A stretch of 13,848 nucleotides of DNA from JBQLZO01 sp052168315. GTDB lineage: Bacteria; Planctomycetota; Phycisphaerae; Phycisphaerales; UBA1924. This document shows, one piece after another, positions 13,794-13,848 of the stretch. The stretch lies in contig JBQLZO010000067.1 in NCBI GenBank assembly GCA_052168315.1, forward strand, positions 1 to 13,848. Reading direction: 5' to 3'. The position numbers were made by a program, and so were the translations under genes. The notes under the pieces were generated by a model that was given only the letters and a program-made list of their open reading frames with translations, searched no databases and was not told the origin of the DNA. Numbering within the stretch: position 1 is the stretch's first letter; each line of letters begins with the position of its first letter.

Positions 13794-13848
13794 CCGCCAT
13801 CAGGGCATCGGGCGCGCGCTCGTCGACGCCGCCAAACGCTGGGCCCGG
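13794..13848. repeat. 55-bp exact direct repeat, terminal copy
   Basis: The last 55 bases of the window repeat 13602-13656 exactly. The offset of 192 is a multiple of three, but the copy lies after the acetyltransferase stop codon and has no start. The length equals a common assembler k-mer, so an assembly end effect is the leading explanation; a true tandem duplication is the alternative. Confidence 0.9.

Overview
The window is high-GC DNA (roughly 68% in most coding stretches) from a bacterium that is most likely a planctomycete of the Phycisphaerae. This is inferred from three things: a PEP-CTERM-like surface-sorting tail, a secreted protein with dockerin/EF-hand-type repeats, and dispersed palindromic intergenic repeats that resemble repeats I associate with planctomycete genomes. 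The last 55 bases exactly repeat an internal stretch, so the right edge looks like the end of a short-read assembly contig.

Left part (1-4660): a DUF58/vWA-like protein gene (+) lies between two copies of an 8-bp tandem repeat. Next come two minus-strand genes, a Gly-rich lipoprotein followed by a SAM-dependent methyltransferase. Two plus-strand housekeeping genes follow: a SpoU/TrmH-family RNA methyltransferase and rpiA (ribose-5-phosphate isomerase A), 7 bp apart.

Middle part (4660-7500): a repeat-bounded block contains two paralogous membrane-anchored proteins of unknown function (4851-5759 and 6617-7318). Between them are a lower-GC stretch with two small overlapping membrane-protein ORFs in different frames and a 13-codon remnant of a third paralogue tail. 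Each tail, including the remnant, is followed by almost the same hairpin-bearing repeat, and a fourth copy lies before the first paralogue. The block therefore looks built by tandem duplication and decay.

Right part (7447-12090, minus strand): one probable transcription unit runs from a -10-like box at 12082-12087 to an intrinsic terminator at 7447-7485. In order it holds a WbpA-type nucleotide-sugar dehydrogenase, a SUMF1-fold protein with a PEP-CTERM-like tail, and a secreted 698-residue protein with two dockerin-like calcium loops. The last two genes overlap by 8 bp, and the ribosome-binding site of the second is written in the arginine codons of the first gene's tail. This resembles the known association of PEP-CTERM proteins with exopolysaccharide genes.

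Divergently, on the plus strand (12311-13779), are a UDP-glucuronate decarboxylase (UDP-xylose synthase) gene and an AAC(6')-like N-acetyltransferase gene. The divergent intergenic region carries a three-hairpin repeat. No tRNA, rRNA, transposase gene or CRISPR array was seen. No gap between genes exceeds 300 bases.
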